Of a DNA stretch of 64,000 nucleotides, positions 53,500-63,922 are shown piece after piece. Position 1 is the stretch's first letter. Each line of letters opens with the position of its first letter. The notes beneath the pieces were generated by a model. The model saw only the letters and a program-made list of their open reading frames with translations. It was not told the origin of the DNA and did no database searches. This DNA is from Dactylonectria macrodidyma (Eukaryota > Ascomycota > Sordariomycetes > Hypocreales > Nectriaceae): NCBI GenBank assembly GCA_020744425.1, contig JAGMUV010000033.1:496001-560000 (forward strand), written 5' to 3'. Made by a program: the position numbers and the translations under genes.

Positions 53500-54185
53500 A
53501 CAAACTGCTGCCGGGGATCAACACCGAGCAAGTGCGTCCTCGTCGTTGAATAGCTGGTCAACCCATAGCCCTGTCCCTGTGGCGCCATTGAAGTCAGCAC
53601 TGCAGGTGAGTCCAACAGGAAAACCACCTGCATGAGTTGGCACTCTAGGGAAGCTTGGACGACAACACGGAAGAGGTAGGCGTGAACCAGATGCCTCACT
53701 GCAGTTGTTCGCACTCCATGTTTCCTCTTGATCCAACCAGTCATATGGATAGGTTGAGTGAGGCTTACCGTCTGCATTTACAGTAGGCCTTCCCAACGGC
53801 CAACACTAACATGTCCTACGCGTGTCTCCGTTTATGCAGGTTCAAGGCCAGGTAGACATCATGCACATTGAGAGCTCTCATCGCCCCAATCATCGACCGC
53901 GATCACAGGTCGGCGTTGAGGTGCGGAACAACACCAAGCACATTCGTCCTCACTGTTGCATAGCTAGTCAACGCATAGCCCTGTCCCTGCGGCGTCATTG
54001 GCGTCAGCAATGCAGGTTCGTCTAACAGGGCCAAAACACCTGCATGAGCCGGCACCTCCGCGAGGCTGATCGACTATGGGGGAAATGGAAATCGTACACT
54101 GAGTGTCTCCCCACCGTTCTTCGCACCTAGATATCCCCGGAATCAGCCAGTCATGGGTCAAGATGGAGTGAGGCTTACCTATCTT
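53500..54185 (-). repeat. Two diverged tandem copies, period about 410 bp, gene-like
   Basis: Matching blocks recur about 410 bp apart: CATAGCCCTGTCCCTG at 53566 and 53976, and GAGTGAGGCTTACC at 53756 and 54167. On the minus strand GTAAGCCTCACTC is a good donor in both copies. The following exon reads PQGQGYGLTSYSTTRT in one and PQGQGYALTSYATVRT in the other, so a small exon was duplicated. No family recognised, and both copies carry stops outside this block. Confidence 0.5.
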
Positions 54186-54189
54186 CCCA

Positions 54190-55020
54190 ACAGAACGTGG
54201 GATGCATGAACTGACCGGACTATCTACAGGTCGAATGGGTGACGATGGAGTTGTCCCCGGACACTACGGCTTGATATCCCTCGCGGCGTGCGGCTGAGCC
54301 TTGACGTGTCCTGGAAGAATTCCTGTTGCATCAAAAGCTCTTCAACATCATCCTTGTAGACTGGGGAGGCTCCTGGAAGGAAAGGCCTTGCAATCGGCCA
54401 ACACTAGACTGGCCTGAGAAGTGGCCGCATGAACCAGCCTCGCTCTTAGTTTGTAGATTTCCCCCGCTGCCCTCTAGTTCGGTAACTAGACTGTTCTACT
54501 ACCATGTTCTTTCGCCGACTACGATGATTAGAGCAATATAGGACTCAGTTTTGTGATAGGAAGCTGGGTTCCATGAAGTTTTTGTTGGCCCATGTTCTGG
54601 TATTCAACACTAGGGCGGCCTACATACAACTGAGCTCTAAAGCCCTCCATCACCGTCGTCTAAGACTTACATGCAACCGCCGGCAAACACGTATTCCTTG
54701 GTATATGGTCGGCCACCCCTATCATCCATCACGTAAACGCAGCGCTGTTCGCGCTTTCCTTTTGTGATAGAATAAGGCTCTTTCAATCTCTCTATCGTAT
54801 GCGCGGTTGTGACCTATTTCCGCTGTTCCTTTGTGATCTAACTGCGCTGATTGCGTCAGATATGTTGGTACCGTACAATACGAATGTGCCTCGGTACGCT
54901 AGCCGAATTGGTGCGAGTCTTTTAGGCGCACAAACCCTGCCACCGTCGAGTAGCTAAACAACGAACCCTCCAATTGGGGAAGGTTGCGGTCAGCATCATA
55001 AGGACTGGAAGCCAATCGGG
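54190..55020. other. Intergenic, no recognised gene
   Basis: Nothing supported. Confidence 0.4.
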
Positions 55021-55023
55021 ATA

Positions 55024-55278
55024 TCCCTTTGACTGTGGTAAGACTACACTTGACCCACAGTCCCCATAGAGGCCCCGGAGATCAGCGGTACGCTGATTGA
55101 CTTCAAAAGGTTAGGTGGCTATGCGGAGGGTTGTGTATCTCAATGTAGATCTCTAACAGTCGTGACTTCTAGCGCCTTATAAAATAGGTGGGACCTCTTG
55201 TACCCCGTCTTACTCTCCTTTTCGTTGGTTTGAATCCCTGTTACTAGCGTAAGTGTAGCCTTACCACAGTCAAAGGGA
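55024..55278. mobile_element. Tc1/mariner-type MITE, 255 bp
   Basis: Inverted ends of about 28 bp (TCCCTTTGACTGTGGTAAG then CTACACTT, one mismatch), flanked by TA on both sides (55022-55023 and 55279-55280). Non-coding. It sits about 50 bp upstream of the 16-bp minisatellite. Confidence 0.68.
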
Positions 55279-55328
55279 TATCAGACTTACTCTCTTTTCC
55301 GCCCTATCTTATCCTTTACCACGCTCCA

Positions 55329-55528
55329 CTGCCAACCCGCTTCGCCACCAAACCGCTTTCGCCACCAAACCGCTTCGCCACCAAACCGCTTCGCCACCAA
55401 ACCGCTTCGCCACCAAACCGCTTCGCCACCAAACCACTTCGCTACTAAATCACACCGCCCCCCAAACCGCTTCGCTATAAAACCGCTACACTGCCAAACC
55501 ACTTCGCTACCAAACCGCTTTGCTGCCT
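55329..55528. repeat. 16-bp minisatellite upstream of the 55571 gene
   Basis: About twelve units of CGCTTCGCCACCAAAC. The left half is nearly perfect; the right half, nearest the gene, is diverged (CACTTCGCTACTAAAT, CGCTACACTGCCAAAC). The + strand is C-rich and G-poor. It ends about 42 bp before the ATG. Confidence 0.9.
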
Positions 55529-55570
55529 AATTACCGCGCTCCCAACTCACTCCATCTCCACACCATCACA

Positions 55571-56467
55571 ATGGCCTGCACCATCAATGTGTTTCAACAT
55601 CCCGAATTGGCTCCCAGCATTCCAGGTTTGATCCGTGGCCTGGAGATGCAGCAGAAGTTACTCAAGGGTTTTGAACTTGCTAAAAGTTTGGTTGAGAAAT
55701 CGCTTTCCGCCAGACAGCTGGACAGATGCCTCGTATTTGTCCGGGCAATAAATTACAAAGTTTCAGAGAACTTCTCCTCGGAAGTCAAAAAGCTTTCGCT
55801 AGAAGAATTATTCTTTTGCTCTATTAGCTTCGATGAGAGGCAGATGCCTCTTATTCGCGAGTCATTCAAAGCATTACACATTCGGCAGTACATGAAGTCG
55901 CAGAATGTGACATGCATCAATCAACATGGCATTCGGAGGAGACTAGATTTCTACCAGAAGAAGCATCCCGACTTCGGCACTTATTATGAATCAATAAAGG
56001 CGGCTAATGGATCTGCGAACAACTCGACCAGCAGTAAGCCTACATCAACCGAATCAGTTCGCTACTGGAATTTCCACGCAGCCGCTCCACAAAATTTTAT
56101 CCATGTCATCGGGGAGACCGTCGCAAGTGGTCTTCCACTGAAGGAAGATCAGATATGGGGCGGGGTTAGAACTGAATTGCCGCGAGGGATACTGCCAGGA
56201 CAAGGAGACGGAATGATGACAGTAGAGGTTGGGTCGGAGGAAGAATGGCTACGCAAGCTATTTCCTGGGACTGGACTTGGCGCAGATGTTAGAGTGTTTC
56301 ATGACGTTTTTCCTCCTGATATTTGTCATCAAGTCGATACCTGTACACAGCGAGCATGGGAGAAGCGGAATGGATTCATTGAGTGGACGGACTGTGTTAC
56401 GCTGACATATGCTATCAAGATTCGGATCAACAATGATGGTCCCCTGGTCAATTTCTTACATGTGTAG
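55571..56467 (+). CDS. Unknown accessory protein, 298 aa, single exon
   Basis: The start MACTINVFQHPELAPSIPGL is the first ATG after the repeat, in a good context (CACAATGGC). The N-terminal 130 residues are helical (GLEMQQKLLKGFELAKSLVE; SARQLDRCLVFVRAINYKVS; FKALHIRQYMKSQNVTC). A short Ser/Asn/Thr linker (NGSANNSTSSKPTS) leads to a second globular part with YWNFHAAAPQNFIHVIGETV, GMMTVEVGSEEEWLRKLFPG and a terminal FIEWTDCVTLTYAIKIRI. No signal peptide, membrane helix or recognised domain. The two-part layout with a linker suggests a helical adaptor plus an effector domain, but that is speculation. No lesions. Confidence 0.65.
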   Translation: MACTINVFQHPELAPSIPGLIRGLEMQQKLLKGFELAKSLVEKSLSARQLDRCLVFVRAINYKVSENFSSEVKKLSLEELFFCSISFDERQMPLIRESFKALHIRQYMKSQNVTCINQHGIRRRLDFYQKKHPDFGTYYESIKAANGSANNSTSSKPTSTESVRYWNFHAAAPQNFIHVIGETVASGLPLKEDQIWGGVRTELPRGILPGQGDGMMTVEVGSEEEWLRKLFPGTGLGADVRVFHDVFPPDICHQVDTCTQRAWEKRNGFIEWTDCVTLTYAIKIRINNDGPLVNFLHV

Positions 56468-56469
56468 AT

Positions 56470-57340
56470 AGAGATGATGCTATATTATATAGACGACCTC
56501 CCTTTAAAAATTTCGACTGAAACATTTGCTGGCACTTCTACCTGGCCTTGCCCCCCAGTAGTCCAAATTTCATTACCAGCAATGTAAAAAGCTGCTTCAT
56601 CACAATCGTATGTGAGTGTCCGAGCATGGGGCTTGGCCTCGATTCTGCGAAAGGGAGACTTTGTCTCGCCAAGGGCCTTGATATCAGAGTGGTCGGCCGG
56701 GAGAGTTGTACGAGATTTGATCTACAAACAGATCAGCGCGAAGCCGTACAGAGAAGAAACGATGCATACCAAGTCGTCCGCCGTCGGCTTTGCGGCCTCC
56801 TTGTCCTCGCCGTCGCTTTGTGGCATGCCAGCTCGTTCGTTATCCGCGTTCGGCCGTTATCCTCTTTGTCGTCTTGTATCCTCGTTGATCGTCCGTTCGT
56901 CTGTGTGCTAACGAGGTCAGCGACCATCACTCTGCGTCTTGGCTAAGCATACCAAATAATTTCTTGAATCATCAATTAGCCTATTTGTCGTCACCAGTCA
57001 AGACGATCGTTGTCTAAGTAGGCTCAGAGTCAGGATACGCCGAGCCAGGACGCGCCGGATCATAGTGCGGGGTACTCACACATGCCACTTTTGCTCTGCT
57101 GTCTGCTTAGGCAAAAAGCTGATGATGGGAAGAGTAAAATGAATGAATGCATAGAGTTTTCAGGTCTAGGCACACACTTCGTCGGCGATATGAGAGTGGC
57201 CAAGGGAAGCTCGATATCCAGTTACCTAAAATACTTTGGGCAGCAACGCTTGAAGCACATCAAAGAAACGCCTCAAACATGATCCTATGACCCACTGCCA
57301 GAACCACGTGACACTGCATCTACGACCCACAACCGTGGAA
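56470..57340. other. Intergenic, no recognised gene
   Basis: Short frames on both strands, none with motifs. Confidence 0.4.
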
Positions 57341-57344
57341 CGGC

Positions 57345-57560
57345 TTATCCCAGCAAGCACAGACCATTTCCTAGAGGAGTTTAGCTAACAATAGAAATGG
57401 ACACGTGATTTAAGTAAACTCCTCAAGCAAATGGCCTGAGGATCCTATCCAACCTGTACACTGCTGTGCGGGAACTTTGTACCTTGTTTTCTCGATTCCG
57501 GAGGCTGTTCGAAAACGCGCAACCCACCCAACTCGTTTCCTTCCTCTACCCTGGCTACAC
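57345..57560. mobile_element. Partial copy of the hAT-type MITE
   Basis: Starts TTATCCCAGCAAGCACAGAC and keeps the palindromic end, with GAGGAGTTTA and TAAACTCCTC arms around CACGTGATTTAA. It then follows the interior of the 3898 element (CCACTGC..GGAATTTTGTACC-like) before similarity fades. The opposite end was not found, so it is truncated or strongly diverged. Confidence 0.7.
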
Positions 57561-57564
57561 TGAT

Positions 57565-59195
57565 GGGCGCAACCTTTTCCTGACCCTCCCAGCTTTCGAT
57601 CCTGGAGCCATTCATTATAGAACTGCGCACACAGCCTTGCTGTGTTGTCCAAATGTCTCTTTTTTTGTCATACAGTGAACCATGGGTATCATATATTTGT
57701 TGTGCATCTCCTCAAATCGCATTGCTCCCTTCATCGTTGTTCCGAATAGCCAAGACGTTTTTCCAACACCCACTTTCGATATGCGGTCTGAATCCACACA
57801 CCCAGATGACGCAGAAAAGCAGCAACTTTGTAGCACCGAACAAGCGTTCTCGTATCCCCAATTGAGAAGACCTCAATCAACTCCATCTTTTCAACCCGAT
57901 CCCATACAAAGTAGAGCACCCAGTCTCCCCCACAGACATAGATAACGGGAATTGTCACGTTGATAGAAAGCATCGAGCTTGATGTCCAGAGAATCAAGCT
58001 CCAGCGGCTCTACAGGTTTCTCGGAGAATCGCAAGTCGGACACGCTCTTGACTGGACTCTTGGACGCTCGCGACCTGTTGCAGCCCGTTGTTCCGGTTCG
58101 TTTTGTCGATCTTGTGCCACTTTGCAGAGAGGGGATATCGTGGGCGAAGGGGCTTTGGCGCAGGTCTAGAGGTCGGCCGTACGTATCAATTCTTCGTCGA
58201 TTTGATAAAGAGTCATTTGTGGGAGTCTTTCGATGTCGTCGACGATGTGGACATCGCTAGGCGTGGTTGAGGATTGATCCATCAGGTCATCCATGAAGTC
58301 GAGCTTGGTCGCTAGTGCGGAGTCGGTCGCTAGTCAATTTTGAAATGAGTTCGGTAGGTTCGTCTGTACTACCCAAGCTTGAATGTCGTCGCGATTCATT
58401 CTAGCCTGGTCGCGCCCGTGTGGAAGATGTCTTGCAAAAGTCTGGCGGCCTTATTACGAAGGGTAAAAGAAATCACAATGTTTATGGGGGGGCACTCCGC
58501 TGAGATCGCCTCGTCTTATCTTATCTTGTTGACGCGACGACGCAAATGCGCGGGTGATGACTAATTCAGTCTAGGGTATTCCTCATGGAACTGTGCACAC
58601 GACCTGTACGACTGGCTGACCGTCCCTGGAATGGCTTCGTATTATGGACTAGAGACGGGTTCAAGTCAACATCTCATCCAAACACAACCGCACCGGTTGC
58701 GCTCCTATTTAGAGAACAATGCGCTCCGTAGTATCGAATATGATTTACGATCATAGGCGCTCATGGGCTCACTAGCTTCCCCCCAGCTAAATGTATGACC
58801 CAGATGGTGGCATCGTCAGTCGGATGCATTTCACAGTGAAGGTGGGCCCACATCCCTCCGACCAGGGTATTCCGCGCGGTCGCATACCGCACATAGAACA
58901 ATCCCTCTAATGCACCGGGATGCATGGTGGGCTGGGTGGTGGTGAGTACATGGTTCACTGCATATCAACCTCCATCTGATCCGGGGTTCAACATCACTGG
59001 GCAGATTTTTAGGAGGTAACTAAACGGGGCTGTTTTCTCGTCCCCCGCCCATGGCGAGTGGGAGAGAAACAAGACATGTCTCAAATTACTCACCTCTTCA
59101 TCGTTTCTCCATATCACCTAGATGAAAGTTACACGTTGCTCGCGGTACACCTCATCATTTCATCTTTCATCAACTTGAGCCACTGGGGAGGCTTC
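57565..59195. other. No supported gene; scattered coding-like scraps
   Basis: Minus-strand translation near 58300-58170 reads LDFMDDLMDQSSTTPSDVHI then VDDIERLPQMTLYQIDEELI, coding-like but broken immediately after. A frame at 58958-58761 (TLVGGMWAHLHCEMHPTDDA) is unassigned. Confidence 0.35.
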
Positions 59196-59199
59196 CACC

Positions 59200-60140
59200 A
59201 TGGACGAACAGGAGCCGGATCCAACTGAACGCGACCCTTTGATCCCCCAAGAACAACCTGAGCAGGAAGAAAAGCACTCTAGGGTCGTCAGTCGCTTCTC
59301 AGGGACCCCTGGTTCGTGATAGCTGCAATGCTCAATATTGTCTGTGTTTTCATCTATGCCATTTCTCCCCTTTTAGTCAAGCAGCTCGACCTTGGCGGGA
59401 GAGGCTGGGGCTTCTATAGTCTCGGCGTCATAATAGCAATTGGTCGAGCCCAAGAAGGCCTGTGCTCCCTACTCTCAATTACAATCGAACCATATGCTAC
59501 GGTTGCCCTCAGTTGCGAGATCGATCCCGAGAAACGACGGTCCATCCGCAAGTCGGACTCTGTCAGCATCATTATCAAAGGCTCATCGAAAATCATGGGA
59601 GATTTTCTTCTGATACTCACCCTGGACATGCCTCTACTAGTCACAGTCATGTTGATCGTAGCCTGCTTTGCTTTGATCAGCATGTACATGTACTTGGCCC
59701 GAGATGTAAATGAAAAGGCTCAGACCTGGAAGAGGCAGAGATGACATAGTGTAAGTTTTGTTATTTCCTTCGAAAGATACCGGCACTGACTTAAAAAAGC
59801 GAAAACCGGCCCACACATGTTGAGGATATCAACATGGATTCTGAGGCAAGGCTGGAGATGTCTCTAAAGAGGAGGGAAGCTACCCGCCACGTGTTTACGG
59901 CAATAACTCTTACGCTTGCTTTCTTCTTCGTAAGTATATTCCTCAAAGAGGATAATATTTTGTTTTGGGGTAGGTTTTTGTCGAAGCTTGAGTCTATCCT
60001 TGACACCTGTTGCAAAATCTCTCAGCGTCTACCAAGTGCGAGGAAGATATGGAGGAGCATGCGGGAAGGGCGCCCAATTCGTCAGATCAATGGCCTACTG
60101 AAGAAAATAAGAAATGGCAATGGTGGCTTGGATGTTTAAG
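59200..60140 (+). pseudogene. Membrane protein gene, frame-disrupted
   Basis: Opens MDEQEPDPTERDPLIPQEQP (acidic cytosolic N-terminus). A one-base shift near RVVSRF is needed to enter the long frame 59316-59744, which holds several membrane segments (WFVIAAMLNIVCVFIYAISP; FYSLGVIIAIG; a final GDFLLILTLDMPLLVTVMLI). It also has a loop EPYATVALSCEIDPEKRRS. A further GTAAGT..AAAAAAG intron-like gap leads to 59834 and more coding-like sequence (EARLEMSLKRREATRHVF). The layout is transporter-like but no signature was recognised. The shift could be a mutation or an unrecognised small intron. Confidence 0.45.
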
Positions 60141-60722
60141 TGTAGCACATGCCACGAAGGGGGTGCCGGGGGGCGGGGGGAGATTGTATGGGATGGCTTT
60201 CGTGGCCAAGTTGAGGAGGAGTGAGGAAGGCACTCAATGTTGTTCTGACTCGCAACTTCGCTGATGTGGATATGCTGATCACTCGCATTTGAAGCTGGGA
60301 CACTTTGTCAAAGGCCCCGCCATGGGGAAACCGGGACTTGCCAGATGTAGACAATAAGCAAAACGAGTTCTAGGGCCCACGCGTTTGAGATAATAATGAG
60401 AAGCGCCATGGGGGATCCCGGTGTGGCAACGGACCGGACGTTAGCTCATTTGGTGCTCCAGACCACCCGGCGCATGCTCGGCTTGAAGCATGACGTTGCC
60501 GCGTCCCATCCCTGTCTAGCGCCCCTTAACCGTGAAGATGGAGGGTCCGGCTGAGTCGTCCTGCTGAGATGACATGACGAGCTGTGATCTGCCTACGGGT
60601 ATAAGCCGAGCCGACGCCTGCTTGATGACAATTCGTGTCCATGATTCAACTCGCTCGCACCCTTTCTTCGCCTTCTACACCTAGCGCACCTACTCAGAGC
60701 ATTTTTATTCTGTTACTTTACG

Positions 60723-61642
60723 ATGAAATTCGACAAACAAGTCTGGGCCCTCGTCGCATCTGTCTTGCAGCTGGTTGCGGGTTCAGGCCATCTGATATTG
60801 ACTTGGACGACAGACGGCGGCTTGAGGGACTTGTTTTGGCCGTTTCTCATCCCACTACTGGTAACAAGCACAGGGGAGGGGGTGTCATTGTACTATAGCT
60901 ACATGACAGATGAAGCATCTATGCTCCCAGATGTTGCGCTTGCTATTGCTATCATGTGGATTATGTACTTGGAGGTAAGAGTCGAAGCTCATCACCTATG
61001 ACACGACTGACAATAAATACACCAGGGACGACTGCAATTCTCGTTGTTCGACCTCGTCTCAAATTACCGATATGTCGCACCGCCGAGCTTCGGAGTTGGG
61101 ATGCTCCTCATGGTGGCATACGTCGTATGCTTGATGTTGGAAATCACTTCTCTATCCTCGATATCTAATAAGGAGTATTTCTTGGCTTTTGGATGCATTT
61201 CCCACCGGGCTTTCATCGTATTGACACAGGCCAATTACATCGTATCGACGGCACGGGCTTTAAACCTATCCAGCCTGTCAGTTAGGAAGTTCTGGAAAAT
61301 CAGGCGAGGAAGTATCTGTCTGCTCGTTTGCGTGACCATTGCTCTCATCTTGACTGTTGCCATCGCATTCTATCCCTACAGCTCAGGGGACAATCGGTGC
61401 CTTGTAAGTGCAGTTTGCAGGCGCACATTGACCAAGTGCTAACAGAACAGTATTTGTACCTTTTTTTCTTGGCCATCGCTATCATCTATTTGACGAAAAT
61501 TGGTTGGACACGTCGCCCTCAACCAAAGCAGGGTGTGCCGCCAGCCAATTATACGGGACGAGGACCGGACAGCACAAGTACGAGTCATCTTGTCGAAGGG
61601 CCAGGAAATCAGAATGATCTTGAATTAGGAGGAGGAGAGTAA
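60723..61642 (+). CDS. Polytopic membrane protein, 273 aa, three exons
   Basis: Exons are 60723-60974, 61026-61403 and 61451-61642; introns of 51 and 47 bp (GTAAGA..ACCAG and GTAAGT..AACAG) join in phase 0. About six or seven membrane segments are visible: VWALVASVLQLVAGSGHLIL, LFWPFLIPLLV, DVALAIAIMWIMYL, VGMLLMVAYVVCLMLEITSL, ICLLVCVTIALILTVAIAFY and YLYLFFLAIAIIYLTKIGW. The hydrophilic tail holds NYTGRGPDSTSTS and ends LELGGGE. The start methionine sits right before MKFDKQ, leaving almost no cytosolic N-terminus. A seven-helix receptor or small carrier is possible; no family motif was recognised. Confidence 0.65.
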
Positions 61643-61880
61643 GTTCAGATTATATTAAGAGGAGGGAGGTAGCGATCCAAAGTCATTTATAGAGTAACAC
61701 TTGAAAGGGTTCACCATATTCTAAGAAGTAAAGCATTTTGGAAGGGAACTCGAGAAATCCTCTGCTACATCATGTCAACAGCCTGAAGGCTGAGGCATCT
61801 TCACGCGATGCATTTTCTCTTTACCGACAAAATTCCCCAACCTGTATTATGTTATATAAGACACGATGTCTCCATCCGCC

Positions 61881-62285
61881 TTACCACCCCGTCGAGTTGT
61901 AGCCATTCGACACAATGACGCGCCCAGAGTCCACATGTGAAGCCGGGTCGAAGTGAACAGAGGAGCATTTCGTTATCTTTTCGTCAATGGTTCTTGACTG
62001 ATATATGTCCTCTTCCTCCTTTCCCATTTGTTCCTCCTGTTTGTCCTGTTTGTCGTGTGTCGTCGGCGCATCCTCGCCGATGCTTTGGCCAGAAGACTTT
62101 TTTTGCTTCATCTTCTTCAGCCCTCGAGAGAGCAATGACTCCCCTCCTGTGGTCCTTCTCTGATATGGTATCTTTGGAAATTCGAAAGGAGTATCATCTT
62201 CCCAGTCAGAGTCGGAGTTGGGGTCGAAGACAGCGTAGTCGTTGCTGCTAGAGGATGAACCGCTGCTCTGGATTAACTCCTTCAC
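61881..62285 (-). CDS. Hypothetical acidic protein, 134 aa
   Basis: Hydrophilic frame with a Ser run (SSGSSSSSNDY), an acidic DPNSDSDWEDD stretch, a SLLSRGLKKMKQKK basic helix and a terminal SNGYNSTGW. The S-rich/acidic/basic order and the G-W ending vaguely recall the DUF3295 tail, but the match is too weak to claim. Possibly a last exon of a longer gene whose upstream part was not identified. Confidence 0.35.
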   Translation of the reverse strand: MKELIQSSGSSSSSNDYAVFDPNSDSDWEDDTPFEFPKIPYQRRTTGGESLLSRGLKKMKQKKSSGQSIGEDAPTTHDKQDKQEEQMGKEEEDIYQSRTIDEKITKCSSVHFDPASHVDSGRVIVSNGYNSTGW

Positions 62286-62289
62286 TTAA

Positions 62290-63720
62290 ATGCTGGGGTG
62301 TAAAGAGATAAATTCTCACGTCGGTATAACACTGTCTGTGTGTTTGGGCATGATGAGTGTTGGTATCGTTACTGTAGGATGATTTCAGCTTCCCGGACAA
62401 GATGGAAACGAAGAGGCAATTCGTTGGTAAAGTCTTGATTGAAAGCAGTCCGGGCCGGAAGCACACCGAGTAGCACCAACCACTTTATTGGCCTGCTGAG
62501 GACTTGATAACTCCGGGGACGCCTCCGGTTACAAGTCTCGTTTCTTTTTCCATCATGTACATTGCGTCCTGCTGTGCCGCGTCGCCATGAGACAACACAT
62601 CACCAGCCTAAGCCAACGTGGGGGGATGCTCACCCGGCTGCGACCGAGGCCGAGTGTTGAGTGCAAGGGGCAGGGGACATCAGCCATCAACTCTCGAGCT
62701 GAGCGCTCGCCCGTGGTCATCCCTGGTGTGAGTGGGCTTGACTGTCAACATGCATTGGCCCGCTTGACACCATCTAGATACGTCGATGGCCATAATCGGC
62801 AGTTGCAGAGCGAGGGCTCGAGCTCGATGATCATTCCAGCGCGCGTCTCCACACCAACGACAGACCCGTAGCCCCCAAGCCACTCCGGTCCGTCCGTACA
62901 CTACGCGCTGCTGTGGGTCAGACAAACCCGTTTTCTTTTTTTTCCGCTTCGAGGACGTGGCGGGGGCCCCGGTCGATGCGGAGGGCGGGACTCCGTTCCT
63001 GCGTCCCGCGAGAGGGTGCCGAACATAGTGGATCTACAACGCCGTACTAGACACGCTATTGTGCAGCCAGGCCGCCTCTAGTGCACTGTGCGAAACGAGT
63101 TCGCGATCGAACAATCATGGGTCACGATCGACGCGCGAGCGGGTCCCGGGGGGCAGCCGCGAGACCTTCCACCACGCGCAGGCAATTTCGCAAGCCAGGA
63201 TACCCAAGCACTACTTTTTACGTGGCGGTAGGCAGCCCCCCGCCCTGACCGAACAGTGCGGTGCACGGGAACTCGCCGACATGCGCAACGCGCGGGGCAG
63301 ATGACTGGTAGGGCGTAGCGGATCAAGGGACTCCACTTATGGCAGCGGCGCCGGCATGGCCTTTGTGTGCAGTGCAGGTTGGCTAGTGCAACCAATAAAG
63401 TAAAGTTTCCGTCTGCGCGCCAATCTAAACGCGAGACCGTGATAGGCCCTGACAAGTTCCCATGTTTCCTCGCCAGAAAGTAGCTGAGACCACTGTGGGA
63501 TGAATTCGGGGTGATGTGGGAAGCCTGTTGATGCTTCTGTTGGCCGTTGGGCTTTCTGCCCACCCTTCCCGATTAGGGCGCTCCGGTCCATCCAGTGCGA
63601 CTGACTTTCATCTCATCACGACAGGTACTTTCTGTTATCGCTCAAGGGCCCATGTTTCTTTATAACGTAAACGCCACCTTAAGAAATGATCCCAAACGCG
63701 CCTGATGTCCAAACATAAAT
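62290..63720. other. Intergenic, no recognised gene
   Basis: GC-rich with opposed short frames; no motif seen. Confidence 0.4.
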
Positions 63721-63724
63721 CGCC

Positions 63725-63823
63725 ATGCAAGCCTTAGATATTGTTTATATTGCCGGCTTTATTATTATCCTTGCCCTTATTCTTTGCATTGTCGGTGCTG
63801 TCATTTGGCTTGGCCGAATCTGA
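63725..63823 (+). CDS. Possible 32-residue single-span membrane peptide
   Basis: ATG to TGA frame encoding MQALDIVYIAGF, then an Ile/Leu/Val-rich span, ending AVIWLGRI. Almost the whole peptide is one transmembrane helix with a C-terminal Arg, like small regulators of membrane ATPases and transporters. At 33 codons the frame could arise by chance; no homologue is known to me. Confidence 0.3.
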   Translation: MQALDIVYIAGFIIILALILCIVGAVIWLGRI

Positions 63824-63851
63824 CTCTGCTTACATCTCACCTCTGTCGCTG

Positions 63852-63922
63852 GAGTACACTCTCAGGCTTCGAATCGCACTCTCAGGCTTCGAATCGCACT
63901 CTCAGGCTTCGAATCGCACTCT
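63852..63922. repeat. 20-bp tandem repeat, three copies
   Basis: Three perfect copies of CACTCTCAGGCTTCGAATCG followed by a partial CACTCTC. Located just downstream of the small membrane-peptide frame. Confidence 0.85.
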
